NCBI GenBank assembly: GCA_045596745.1
Contig: JAZODA010000004.1
Coordinates: forward strand, 1 to 64,000
Direction: 5' to 3'
Length of the DNA stretch: 64,000 nt
Source: RGIG3009 sp045596745
GTDB lineage: Bacteria > Bacillota > Clostridia > Oscillospirales > Acutalibacteraceae
The notes under the pieces were generated by a model. That model was not told the DNA's origin. It searched no databases and was given only the letters and a program-made list of their open reading frames with translations. Positions 24,422-31,749 of the stretch are shown piece after piece (the stretch's first letter is position 1; every line of letters starts with the position of its first letter). A program made the position numbers and the translations under genes.

Positions 24422-25216
24422 TTACTTCTGCCAGACGCGAATCCAGTCAACTTCCATCGGGTTGCACTTGGAACCGCCGAGAATCAACGTCTGCGGCTCC
24501 CACGCCATCGTGCTATACTGGTCGCTCAGGCACTCGCCTACGTACAGGCGCTCAGGCGGCGTGACCTTTCCGTCGCCGTAGGTCATCACCATCGTCTGTA
24601 CATCATCAAGGTATCCCTCGATGCGGCCGTCATCCCACAAGAACTGCATGGTGTGCCACTCGCAGTCGTCCAGACCGTCGGGACCACGCTTGTTCGTGTT
24701 GGTCGTTTTGTAGGAATACGGGCCTTTGTACACCGCGCGCTTCAGATGATGAATCGAGGTCGTCCAATAGCTGTCGCCCCAGTACTCCATCCAGTCCGGC
24801 TCTACCCATTCCAGGGTTTCGTCGGTGATTTTGTTGGGAGGGAACGACCAGACAGCGGGCACACCCTTTTCGCCGGCCTCTTTATCATTCTTGCGCGGAC
24901 GCGGAATGCGGATGCGGAACTCCAGCAGACCCTGACAGAAAGAGAATCCTGTGCGGGTGGTAGGATGATAGGTGCCGATACCATAGTTCCAACGGGAATC
25001 CACGTTGCAAAGCGTCAGGACACTATCCTTCACCGTGTAGTCGACACCTGCCGTAAGCGAGGTGTGGCAATACGGGCGTTCCACATACCAATTGTACCCT
25101 GCTTCACCGGTGTTGTCAACATCAATGGTGTCCAAGGAATCAAAATCATCCTCAAAAACCAGATGAATCATACCGTGGTCTTTCGCAAGCTGCGGCGCTT
25201 CCTTTTTCATCCTCAT
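24422..25216 (-). CDS. Cytoplasmic GH16-type paralog C
   Basis: A 264-residue GH16-type protein, no export signal. Opens MRMKKEAPQLAKDHGM, catalytic E139-P-D141-W-M-E144, ends DWIRVWQK. ATG 25216 gives the same N-terminal length as the other copies; the long upstream frame to 25366 passes through the promoter and the terminator of copy B. It is the first gene of a second transcription unit (C-D-E), separated from A-B by a terminator and a promoter with a palindrome over the -10 box. Confidence 0.86.
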   Translation of the reverse strand: MRMKKEAPQLAKDHGMIHLVFEDDFDSLDTIDVDNTGEAGYNWYVERPYCHTSLTAGVDYTVKDSVLTLCNVDSRWNYGIGTYHPTTRTGFSFCQGLLEFRIRIPRPRKNDKEAGEKGVPAVWSFPPNKITDETLEWVEPDWMEYWGDSYWTTSIHHLKRAVYKGPYSYKTTNTNKRGPDGLDDCEWHTMQFLWDDGRIEGYLDDVQTMVMTYGDGKVTPPERLYVGECLSDQYSTMAWEPQTLILGGSKCNPMEVDWIRVWQK

Positions 25217-25254
25217 CACTGCCCTTCGCACGTTTTTTCGACGCTCAAAATTAC

Positions 25255-25290
25255 TGGTTTCAGTAAACCATATTTTCGGCAAAAAATCAA
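25255..25290 (-). promoter_or_regulatory. Promoter and palindromic operator of GH16 unit C-D-E
   Basis: Minus-strand TTGATT (25290-25285), 17-bp spacer, TTTACT (25267-25262). The palindrome TGGTTT-CAGT-AAACCA (25255-25270) covers the -10 box, as a repressor site would. Confidence 0.6.
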
Positions 25291-25298
25291 CCCTTTTC

Positions 25299-25330
25299 CA
25301 AAAGAAAAGCGCCGATGGACACATCGGCGC
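25299..25330 (-). terminator. Terminator of GH16 unit A-B
   Basis: GCGCCGATG (25309-25317), loop GACA, CATCGGCGC (25322-25330); on the minus strand it is followed by TTTTCTTTT. Confidence 0.88.
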
Positions 25331-25337
25331 CATACAT

Positions 25338-26132
25338 TTATTTCTGCCACACGCGAATCCAGTCAATTTCCACCGGATTGCACCAAGAACCGCTGATAAT
25401 CAGCGCCTGCGGGTCGCGCTCCAGCGGCTGATACTCATCGCCGCGGCTCTCACCTGCATGCAGCCACGGCTCTGCCGGGAACAGCTCATTCGGCGCATAG
25501 CTGACACGAACGGCAAGCTCGCCATCCACATAGCTTTCAATCACGCCATCGTCCCACAAACAGGTCATGGTGTGCCACTCGCAATCCTCCAAGCCTTTCG
25601 GGCCGGCGTGGTTGTAGTTGCTAATCCAGTAATCCACCGGGCCATCGGGCTTTTCACGACGGGAATGGTGAATGGTGGTCGTCCAGAAGCCGTCGCCCCA
25701 ATACTCCAGCCAGTCGGGTTCGACCCACTCTTTGGCGGCGTTGGAAAGCTTTTCGGGTGGGAAAGACCACACGGCAGGAATGCCGTCCTCTCCGGCCTCC
25801 TTGTCATTCTTTTGCGGACGCGGAATACGGAAACGGAACTCCAGCACGCCCTTGAAGAACGCATAACCGACCTGCGTTTTCGGATGCAGGCTCACCAGGC
25901 CGAAGTTGTACATCGGGTTCTTCAGTTTGAGCGTGATGATGCTGTTTTCAACGGTGAAATCGTCCTTCTCCACAGGGGGAGCGGCGTACACGCGCTGCAC
26001 ATACCATTTGTAACCTTCCTTACCGGTGTTCTCCAAATCGATGGTATCCGGCGAATCAAAATCGTCTTCGAATGTCAGGTTGGTCATACCGCGCTCTTTG
26101 GCAAGCCACGGTGCTTCAATTGCCTTGCTCAT
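25338..26132 (-). CDS. Cytoplasmic GH16-type paralog B
   Basis: A 264-residue GH16-type protein without signal peptide. Opens MSKAIEAPWLAKERGMTNLT, catalytic E138-P-D140-W-L-E143 (Leu where the other four have Met), ends DWIRVWQK. It has FRFRIPRPQKNDKEAG in the jelly-roll, as in copies A, C and D. ATG 26132 follows GGAGG; 13 bases separate it from copy A, with which it forms a two-gene unit closed by a strong terminator. Confidence 0.86.
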   Translation of the reverse strand: MSKAIEAPWLAKERGMTNLTFEDDFDSPDTIDLENTGKEGYKWYVQRVYAAPPVEKDDFTVENSIITLKLKNPMYNFGLVSLHPKTQVGYAFFKGVLEFRFRIPRPQKNDKEAGEDGIPAVWSFPPEKLSNAAKEWVEPDWLEYWGDGFWTTTIHHSRREKPDGPVDYWISNYNHAGPKGLEDCEWHTMTCLWDDGVIESYVDGELAVRVSYAPNELFPAEPWLHAGESRGDEYQPLERDPQALIISGSWCNPVEIDWIRVWQK

Positions 26133-26145
26133 TACGGTTTCCTCC

Positions 26146-26937
26146 TTATTTCTGCCACACGCGAATCCAATCAATCTCCAGCGGATTGCACCAGGAACCG
26201 CCCAGAATCAGCGCCTGCGGATCGCGCTCCAGCGGCTGATACTCATCGCCGTAGCTTTCGCCGGTGTGCCAATACGGAGCGGGCGACAGCTCCTTCGGCG
26301 CGTAGGTGATTTTCACCGTCGGCTCGCCGTCGATATAACCCTCGATTACACCGTCATCCCACAGATAGGTCAGCGTGTGCCACTCACCGTCGTTCAAGCC
26401 CACAGGCGCGCGGTGGTTGGGGTTGCTGATCCAGTAAATCTGCTTTCCCTTGCGGCATTCGCGCTTGGAGTGGTGTACCGTCAGCGTCCAGTAACCGTCG
26501 CCCCAGTATTCCATCCAGTCGGGCTCAACCCAGTCCACCGTATCGTCGGTAATTTTATCGGGCGGGAACGACCAGACGGCAGGCACGCCCTTTTCGCCGG
26601 CCTCCTTGTCGTTGGCGCGGGGACGCGGAATGCGGATGCGGAACTCCAGAACGCCCTTAAAGAAGGAATAGCCTGCCTTCGTTTGGGGGTTAAAGGTGCT
26701 GAGGCCATAGTTCCAGATGGAGTTTTCGCACGCCAGCTTCAGTACGCTGTCCTCCACGGTCACATCGGTCGGCTTCATCGGCTCTGCGCCGAAAGCGCGA
26801 CAGGTGTACCACTTGAAGCCCTCTTTGCCGGTGTTTTCAAGGTCGATGGTGTCCAGCGTTTCGAAATCGTCTTCGAAGACCAGTTTGGTCATACCGTTCT
26901 CTTTCGCAAGCCACGGTGCTTCGATGATTTTGCTCAT
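26146..26937 (-). CDS. Cytoplasmic GH16-type paralog A
   Basis: A 263-residue GH16-type protein without signal peptide and first in the array. Opens MSKIIEAPWLAKENGMTKLV, catalytic E138-P-D140-W-M-E143, ends DWIRVWQK. ATG 26937 follows GGAGGG; the longer frame to 27042 crosses its promoter. The five copies share a start block ((I/K)EAPxLAKxxGM), the FEDDF block and the EPDW(M/L)EYW block, and differ mainly in the loops that would form the substrate cleft (around residues 48-60 and 150-200), suggesting related but non-identical substrates. Confidence 0.86.
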   Translation of the reverse strand: MSKIIEAPWLAKENGMTKLVFEDDFETLDTIDLENTGKEGFKWYTCRAFGAEPMKPTDVTVEDSVLKLACENSIWNYGLSTFNPQTKAGYSFFKGVLEFRIRIPRPRANDKEAGEKGVPAVWSFPPDKITDDTVDWVEPDWMEYWGDGYWTLTVHHSKRECRKGKQIYWISNPNHRAPVGLNDGEWHTLTYLWDDGVIEGYIDGEPTVKITYAPKELSPAPYWHTGESYGDEYQPLERDPQALILGGSWCNPLEIDWIRVWQK

Positions 26938-26974
26938 TCGTTGTCCCTCCGTTTTTAACAATTTCCATGTGTTC

Positions 26975-27003
26975 ATTGTACCCGATACCCCTGTCAAATG
27001 CAA
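26975..27003 (-). promoter_or_regulatory. Promoter of GH16 unit A-B
   Basis: Minus-strand TTGCAT (27003-26998), 17-bp spacer, TACAAT (26980-26975). The palindrome seen at the C-D-E promoter is absent here. Confidence 0.65.
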
Positions 27004-27042
27004 CACTTTCCGGGTAAAAACGTTCCGTACAAATTTATACAA

Positions 27043-27077
27043 AATAAGACGGGGCCCTATCGGAGCCCCGTCTTATT
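27043..27077 (-). terminator. Terminator of the SHOCT protein gene
   Basis: AATAAGACGGGGC pairs with GCCCCGTCTTATT across loop 27056-27064; T-rich on the minus-strand exit (TTATTTTG). Confidence 0.85.
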
Positions 27078-27080
27078 CTG

Positions 27081-27902
27081 TCACAGCCCGAGAAGCTGCT
27101 TTTTCTTCGCTTCAAAATCCTCTTCGGAAATCACACCGGTATCCAACAACTCTTTATATTTCTTCAGTATATCGGTCTCATCTGTTACGGTGATATTCTC
27201 CGATGTCTTCGCCTTTTCCTCACGTTGCGCCAGCAAGCTCGTGATTTTTTCACAAATCTCGTCCGCATTTTTAATGCGACCGCAGGTGAACTTCTTGGAT
27301 GCGGTCATAACCTTTACCGAACACTTGCCATGCTCCACCAACGTCACGGAATCAAGAGGCAATGTGAAGCGGCGGCCAAACGCACCCGCACCATAAATGC
27401 ACTTATCAGTCACAGTGATACGGCTGCGATCCAGCCAACTCTGCAAGAACAGTGAAACAAGGAATATTGCTCCGGTGGTAATGCACATCTCAGCGCACAC
27501 AGCGTCCCCGTAAATGTGCCATGCATAACTCAACGCGCTGGAATATCTGGTTACAATACAGTCAACATAATAGCCACCGTACGCATTGTAATGCAAACAA
27601 TATTCCAACGAGTGGGTATGGTTGGTATAACTACGCTTGGCATATTCCATAGCCTCGCCGTAATCCACAAAAAAGTACACCGACACCGCCGTGATAATCA
27701 GCAGAAAAAGCACAGAAACAAGCGTATACTTCTTCCGAGCACCAACCGCCAAAACCTCCTCACACTCCGATGCTCCGAGCGGCTTCTTTGGTTTCACGGC
27801 CAAAATCACCATGAAAACGGAAATCAGCAACAGCACCGCAGGCAAGAAAAGCAAAATACCATTATAATCGGTCGCACAAGTCATCCAATCACTAAAACTC
27901 AT
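27081..27902 (-). CDS. Membrane protein with C-terminal SHOCT domain
   Basis: A 273-residue protein. Three hydrophobic segments (about 16-37, 60-80 and 140-160) are followed by a beta-rich region resembling a bacterial PH-like domain (DRSRITVTDKCIYGAGAFGRR.. to about 220) and a C-terminal SHOCT motif (LLDTGVISEEDFEAKKKQLL). SHOCT domains are short oligomerisation modules that often accompany membrane or PH-like domains. It is divergent from a small XRE regulator, and the shared gap carries repeated TATAGCC elements. Codon use looks more AT-rich than the neighbours, so recent acquisition is possible. Function unknown. ATG 27902 with TTGGAGGG. Confidence 0.75.
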   Translation of the reverse strand: MSFSDWMTCATDYNGILLFLPAVLLLISVFMVILAVKPKKPLGASECEEVLAVGARKKYTLVSVLFLLIITAVSVYFFVDYGEAMEYAKRSYTNHTHSLEYCLHYNAYGGYYVDCIVTRYSSALSYAWHIYGDAVCAEMCITTGAIFLVSLFLQSWLDRSRITVTDKCIYGAGAFGRRFTLPLDSVTLVEHGKCSVKVMTASKKFTCGRIKNADEICEKITSLLAQREEKAKTSENITVTDETDILKKYKELLDTGVISEEDFEAKKKQLLGL

Positions 27903-27924
27903 AATATATCCCTCCAAGTCTTTT

Positions 27925-27990
27925 TATAGCCTATATAGTATCATATATAGCCCACCTTGTCAAGAAAACCCATCTATAATTAGCCTATAG
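27925..27990. promoter_or_regulatory. Candidate XRE operators (TATAGCC elements)
   Basis: TATAGCC occurs at 27925-27931 and 27946-27952, and TTAGCCTATAG at 27980-27990. CTATATA-GTATCA-TATATAG (27931-27950) is an inverted repeat directly over the -10 box of the SHOCT gene, and TCTATA-N7-TATAGA (27974-27992) lies before the XRE gene. Placement fits binding by the adjacent XRE protein. Confidence 0.4.
27935..27963 (-). promoter_or_regulatory. Promoter of the SHOCT protein gene
   Basis: Minus-strand TTGACA (27963-27958), 17-bp spacer, TACTAT (27940-27935). Confidence 0.8.
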
Positions 27991-28010
27991 AAATAACTAA
28001 GGAGGATATT

Positions 28011-28253
28011 ATGGACACCTATTCCGCTGTCAGAAGCAGGCTCCTCATCCTCTGTGATGAACGGCGTGTTTCTATTCACAAGTTGGCAACCGATGCCGCT
28101 GTGCCGCCATCTACCATCAAAAACATCCTGTATGGAAAAAGCAAAAACCCCGGAATTGTTACACTAAAAATGCTTTGTGACGGTTTAGGTATTTCACTTG
28201 TCGAATTCTTTGATGCGCCGGAGTTTAAAACACTCGAACAAGAAATAAAATAA
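28011..28253 (+). CDS. Small XRE family regulator
   Basis: An 80-residue stand-alone helix-turn-helix protein. The recognition region reads SIHKLATDAAVPPSTIKNIL and is followed by the usual second half (TLKMLCDGLGISLVEFF), as in Cro/C1-type regulators. The ribosome site AAGGAGG is excellent. Divergent from the SHOCT membrane protein; likely represses itself and that gene through the TATAGCC elements between them. Ended by a strong hairpin shared with the convergent S41 gene. Confidence 0.9.
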   Translation: MDTYSAVRSRLLILCDERRVSIHKLATDAAVPPSTIKNILYGKSKNPGIVTLKMLCDGLGISLVEFFDAPEFKTLEQEIK

Positions 28254-28290
28254 AAAACGCCCTCCCGATTGTTTCGGGAGGGCGTTCATC
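28254..28290. terminator. Bidirectional terminator
   Basis: ACGCCCTCCCGA (28257-28268) pairs with TCGGGAGGGCGT (28274-28285); preceded by AAAAAA. Serves the XRE gene and the FtsEX operon. Confidence 0.9.
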
Positions 28291-28295
28291 GTTTG

Positions 28296-29579
28296 TTATT
28301 CCTGTGTCGCAGTGGTTTGTTCCGTCTCCGCCACGGTCGTTGTCGTGGTGGTCGAAGTCGTGGTCGTCGTCACCGTCGTATCCGGTGTGGACACGTTCTG
28401 ATTGCTCTTAACCGCTTCGACCGCCGCGCGAAGCTGATCGTCCTCGCTGTAGGTCAGTAAATCGAAACGCTGCATCTTATCCCACGAAAGATCCTTGATA
28501 CGGTCAGGCATCAGGCCCTTATCCGCCCAGTTTTTACCGCTCTTCATCAGCAGAATCTCGCCCACCGTCAAGCGGACAGCCGCTTTATCCGAAGCCAGCG
28601 AGAAATACTCCTGTACCACCGCTTTGCCGGCGGTGCTGCCGCCGACCAGCGTGGTCTTGGAAAGGTCACGCATAACACCGGCGAACAACTCGGCTTCACC
28701 CTCGGTGCTGCCGTTAATCAGCGTAGCAGTGCGGGCAGTCATTTCGTACGGGTCGGAAGCCGTATAAGTATCGGTGGAGTTCTTCTGCACACAGGTCGCA
28801 TACGGACCGCTCGGCAGCAGATATCCCAAAATTTCCTTTACCGCCGACAGACTGCCGCCGGGGTTGTTGCGCAGGTCAAACACAAAATACTGCGCGCCCT
28901 GACGGGTCAGCTCGTTGTACACGTTCTTGAACTGCATCGCCGTCAAGTTGTTGAAACTGCGAATGCGAATGTAACCGACCGTGTCTTGAACAACGCTGCC
29001 CTCCACACCGGGGTCGGTGTAGGTGTTGACCGTCAGTTCCACCGCCGAATCTTCGCCGCCGCGCGTCAGCGTAAGCATCATTTTTTCGCTGTTGTCCAGC
29101 TTATCCGCCATCGTGGTGTAGGAAGCACCCGTCATGGTTTCGCCGTCCACCACCGACACGATATCGCCCTTTTTGACACCGGCCAGCGCCGCCGGAGAGG
29201 TTTCTGCCACATAGGAAACCGTCAATTTGTTGTCGGTTCCCACCGTCACCTCAAAGCCGAAGCCGCTATAGTTACCGGCAAGCTCGCTTTGCACGGTTTT
29301 GTAGGCGTCCGCCGAAAGATACTCGGCATAAGGGTCGTTCAGACCTTCCAGATATCCCTTTGCCAACGCGATACGCAGCAATTCCTCGTCGATGGTGTAC
29401 TTGCCGCGCGCCGCCGAATCAATCTCATCCAGATAATCGTACATTGCCTGACGTTGACCCACGTCGCTGACCAGCGCACTGAAATGCCGCATAGCCAGCA
29501 TCATGGTAGCGGACACAGTCAATGCGACCGCAAGAATACATACGGCGACTGCCGCACCCAAAGAAACTTTTCGGTTCAT
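28296..29579 (-). CDS. S41 (CtpA-type) protease homolog with missing catalytic serine
   Basis: A 427-residue exported protein: N-terminal membrane anchor (about 7-30), PDZ domain (about 95-185, GFGFEV..SPAALAGVKKGDIV), S41 domain (about 195-360), and a Thr-rich tail. In active CtpA/Tsp proteases the serine lies 25 residues before the lysine of GK-x-x-x-Q. Here Lys319 and Gln323 are present (TAGKAVVQ), but the residue 25 before the lysine is Gly294, in STEGEAE where active enzymes have SASASE. It is therefore probably not a protease. Last gene of the ftsE-ftsX-M23 operon, a position normally held by an active CtpA-like protease, so a structural or regulatory role in division is inferred. Confidence 0.85.
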   Translation of the reverse strand: MNRKVSLGAAVAVCILAVALTVSATMMLAMRHFSALVSDVGQRQAMYDYLDEIDSAARGKYTIDEELLRIALAKGYLEGLNDPYAEYLSADAYKTVQSELAGNYSGFGFEVTVGTDNKLTVSYVAETSPAALAGVKKGDIVSVVDGETMTGASYTTMADKLDNSEKMMLTLTRGGEDSAVELTVNTYTDPGVEGSVVQDTVGYIRIRSFNNLTAMQFKNVYNELTRQGAQYFVFDLRNNPGGSLSAVKEILGYLLPSGPYATCVQKNSTDTYTASDPYEMTARTATLINGSTEGEAELFAGVMRDLSKTTLVGGSTAGKAVVQEYFSLASDKAAVRLTVGEILLMKSGKNWADKGLMPDRIKDLSWDKMQRFDLLTYSEDDQLRAAVEAVKSNQNVSTPDTTVTTTTTSTTTTTTVAETEQTTATQE

Positions 29580-29606
29580 CAGACTCTGCCCCCCATCCGC
29601 CGTTCA

Positions 29607-30833
29607 TTACGGCTGTTTGATATATCCGTTCTTCACCGCGTCCACACGGACGTTGTCCACACGCACCTCAAAGTGCAGATGCGCGCCGTAAGAGTTACCG
29701 GTGTTACCGACCTGACCCAGTACGGTCATACCACCAACCACCGTCTGTCCCACTTTTACGCTGGGAGAATACCGCATATGCGCATACAGCGTTACGATGC
29801 GGCGACCTGCCGAATCCAGACCGTGGTCAATCATCACGAAGTTACCGTAGCTGTAGTGCATATTCTGCACCTTGATAACCGTACCGTCCGCAGCGGCAAC
29901 GATACTCGAGCCGAGGCAACCGGGCTTGGCAATATCCGTGCCGCCGTGGTAGTCTCCCATGCTGGAACGATAACCGAAGTGCGAAGAAATGCGGTACACG
30001 CCGGGCACCGGCCAGTGCATCGTGCCGTTGTAGCTACCGGTCGCCGTTGTCGCGGCAAGCAGCTTTTCAATTTCCTTGTCCAGCTTGTCTTCCGCTTCCT
30101 TAATCTTCTTCAGGCGCTTTTCGTAAGTATTCATCTGCTTTTCCAAGGAATCACGCTCGTTGCGCGCCTTGGTGTACAGCGAATCCAGCTTGGCGTAGTT
30201 GGCGTCCAGTTCCGCTTTCATTTCCAGCGTCTGTGCCTTTTCTTTTTCGGTTTCCGCCTTCTCGGCTTCCACCTCTTTTTTCTTCTGCTGAATCGAAGCC
30301 TTTTCCGCTTCCGCCTTATCCATCAGCGCTTTGTCGTGGGCGGCAACCGCTTCCACAATCTTGTTTTTCAGCAGAAAATCCTCATAATTGTCGGAATCCA
30401 TCAGCAACTGCAGCGAAGAGTAGTTGCCAGTCATTTCGATGGCGCGAAGGCGCTTTTTCAGCTTTGCCATCATGGCATCCAGTTCCGCCTGCTTCTGCTC
30501 GATTTCGACAGAGAGGGCTGCGATATTGGCTTCCTGTTCGGCGATCTCAGCGTCCAACCGCTCGATTTCCTTGCGGTAAGCATCCACCTGCTTTTCCATG
30601 TTGCTGACTTGATTCTGCAGGTTCTGCACCTTTTTCTTCTGGTCGTCGATGCTGTCGCCCAGCTCGTCGATCTCCGCTTCCAGCTCTTTCTGCTGCTCTT
30701 TCAGATCGGCAAGCTCGTTTTTCTTATCGGTAATCTGATCGGCCGCCACGTTAATCGGCAACGAGAACATCAGCGATGTCATCATCGTCACCAACGTCAG
30801 CAACGTGATCAGACGTAAACCGTGTTTTTTCAT
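29607..30833 (-). CDS. Coiled-coil M23 peptidase (PcsB/EnvC-like)
   Basis: A 408-residue exported peptidoglycan hydrolase or activator. Signal peptide (about 1-31, ending NVAA), then a long coiled coil (about 33-250, Glu/Lys/Gln-rich heptads) and a LytM/M23 domain (about 285-405). The zinc-site residues look intact: H and D in GDYHGGTDIA and the HLHFEV motif, so it may be catalytically active, unlike E. coli EnvC. FtsEX in Firmicutes acts through such coiled-coil hydrolases. It starts 25 bases after ftsX. ATG 30833 with GGAGGA. Confidence 0.9.
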   Translation of the reverse strand: MKKHGLRLITLLTLVTMMTSLMFSLPINVAADQITDKKNELADLKEQQKELEAEIDELGDSIDDQKKKVQNLQNQVSNMEKQVDAYRKEIERLDAEIAEQEANIAALSVEIEQKQAELDAMMAKLKKRLRAIEMTGNYSSLQLLMDSDNYEDFLLKNKIVEAVAAHDKALMDKAEAEKASIQQKKKEVEAEKAETEKEKAQTLEMKAELDANYAKLDSLYTKARNERDSLEKQMNTYEKRLKKIKEAEDKLDKEIEKLLAATTATGSYNGTMHWPVPGVYRISSHFGYRSSMGDYHGGTDIAKPGCLGSSIVAAADGTVIKVQNMHYSYGNFVMIDHGLDSAGRRIVTLYAHMRYSPSVKVGQTVVGGMTVLGQVGNTGNSYGAHLHFEVRVDNVRVDAVKNGYIKQP

Positions 30834-30858
30834 GCGTTGTTCCTCCAAACAGCAGGAC

Positions 30859-31749
30859 TTATTCCGCGTTCTCTTTCAGGTAGCGCGACAGCGAGATGGT
30901 GCTGCCGATGATACCAATCACCACACCGACCGCCATAAAGCCGGCAAGCAACTGCCACCACACCGACTCAAACGGCACCGGCACAAACTTGTCACCGAAT
31001 TCCACCAGACGCACAAGCAACTCGTACGCACCGTAAATGATACCATACGCCACACCGCCGGCGATAACGCCCAGCGTAATGCCTTCCACCACGAAGGGGA
31101 AGCGGATGAAACGACGGGTTGCGCCCACCGAGCGCATAATGTAGATTTCCAAGCGACGGCTGTACACCGTCAGCTTAATGGTGTTCACAATGATGAACAG
31201 GGACACAAGCAACAAGAGACCGACAATCGCCAGACCCACGGTAAAGACCATGCTACGGGCACTGGTGAGCATTTTTGCCATTGCGGCATCGTAGTCTACC
31301 TGCTCAATACCTTTGACCGCTTCAATCTTTTCTACCGTCGTGGTAAACACGGCCAAATCCTCAAAGTGGATGATGTAGGTGTCCGGCAGCGGGTTGTCCT
31401 CTTCCAAATCCTCCAAAAGCGTGCCGATGTCGGGATCGTTCGTATACTCCAGCAAAAGTTCTTCTTTGGAGTGGAAGTCTACCGACGCCACGTTCTTAAT
31501 GTCTTTGAGCTGCTTTTCAATGGACGCAAGCTCGTCCTTTTCCAAGCCCTGCTCGGCGTATGCCACAACTACGTTTTCTTTGTAAATCTCTTCAAAACCG
31601 TGGTCGATGTTTTCGGTCAGCAGATAGGCGCAGCCGGTGATGAGCAAGCAGCACACCAGCACCAGAATCGACGCTGCCGACATAAAGCCGTTTTTGAACA
31701 TACCGCGATAGCCTTCGCGGATGAGGAAACGGAGCGTGTTAAATCTCAT
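30859..31749 (-). CDS. ftsX: Cell division ABC transporter permease FtsX
   Basis: A 296-residue four-helix membrane protein. First helix at about 22-45, a large extracellular loop (about 46-170, containing the acidic DPDIGTLLEDLEEDNPL stretch) that would engage the M23 hydrolase, and three further helices at about 172-290. Size and layout fit FtsX. The start overlaps the end of ftsE by 11 bases, the usual tight coupling. With FtsE it transmits the ATPase state across the membrane to control septal peptidoglycan cleavage. Confidence 0.93.
   Translation of the reverse strand: MRFNTLRFLIREGYRGMFKNGFMSAASILVLVCCLLITGCAYLLTENIDHGFEEIYKENVVVAYAEQGLEKDELASIEKQLKDIKNVASVDFHSKEELLLEYTNDPDIGTLLEDLEEDNPLPDTYIIHFEDLAVFTTTVEKIEAVKGIEQVDYDAAMAKMLTSARSMVFTVGLAIVGLLLLVSLFIIVNTIKLTVYSRRLEIYIMRSVGATRRFIRFPFVVEGITLGVIAGGVAYGIIYGAYELLVRLVEFGDKFVPVPFESVWWQLLAGFMAVGVVIGIIGSTISLSRYLKENAE

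Noticed and set aside
25217..25366. N-terminal extension of GH16 copy C starting MTGFACGRNK
   Set aside because: It reads an out-of-frame copy of the paralog 3' end and crosses a terminator and a promoter; the matching MIGFACGRNK on copy B has the same origin.
22768..26937. Repeated blocks in the GH16 array read as CRISPR or insertion-sequence repeats
   Set aside because: The repeats are about 0.8-0.9 kb apart, lie in coding sequence in the same frame, and encode the conserved C-terminal strand of each paralog.
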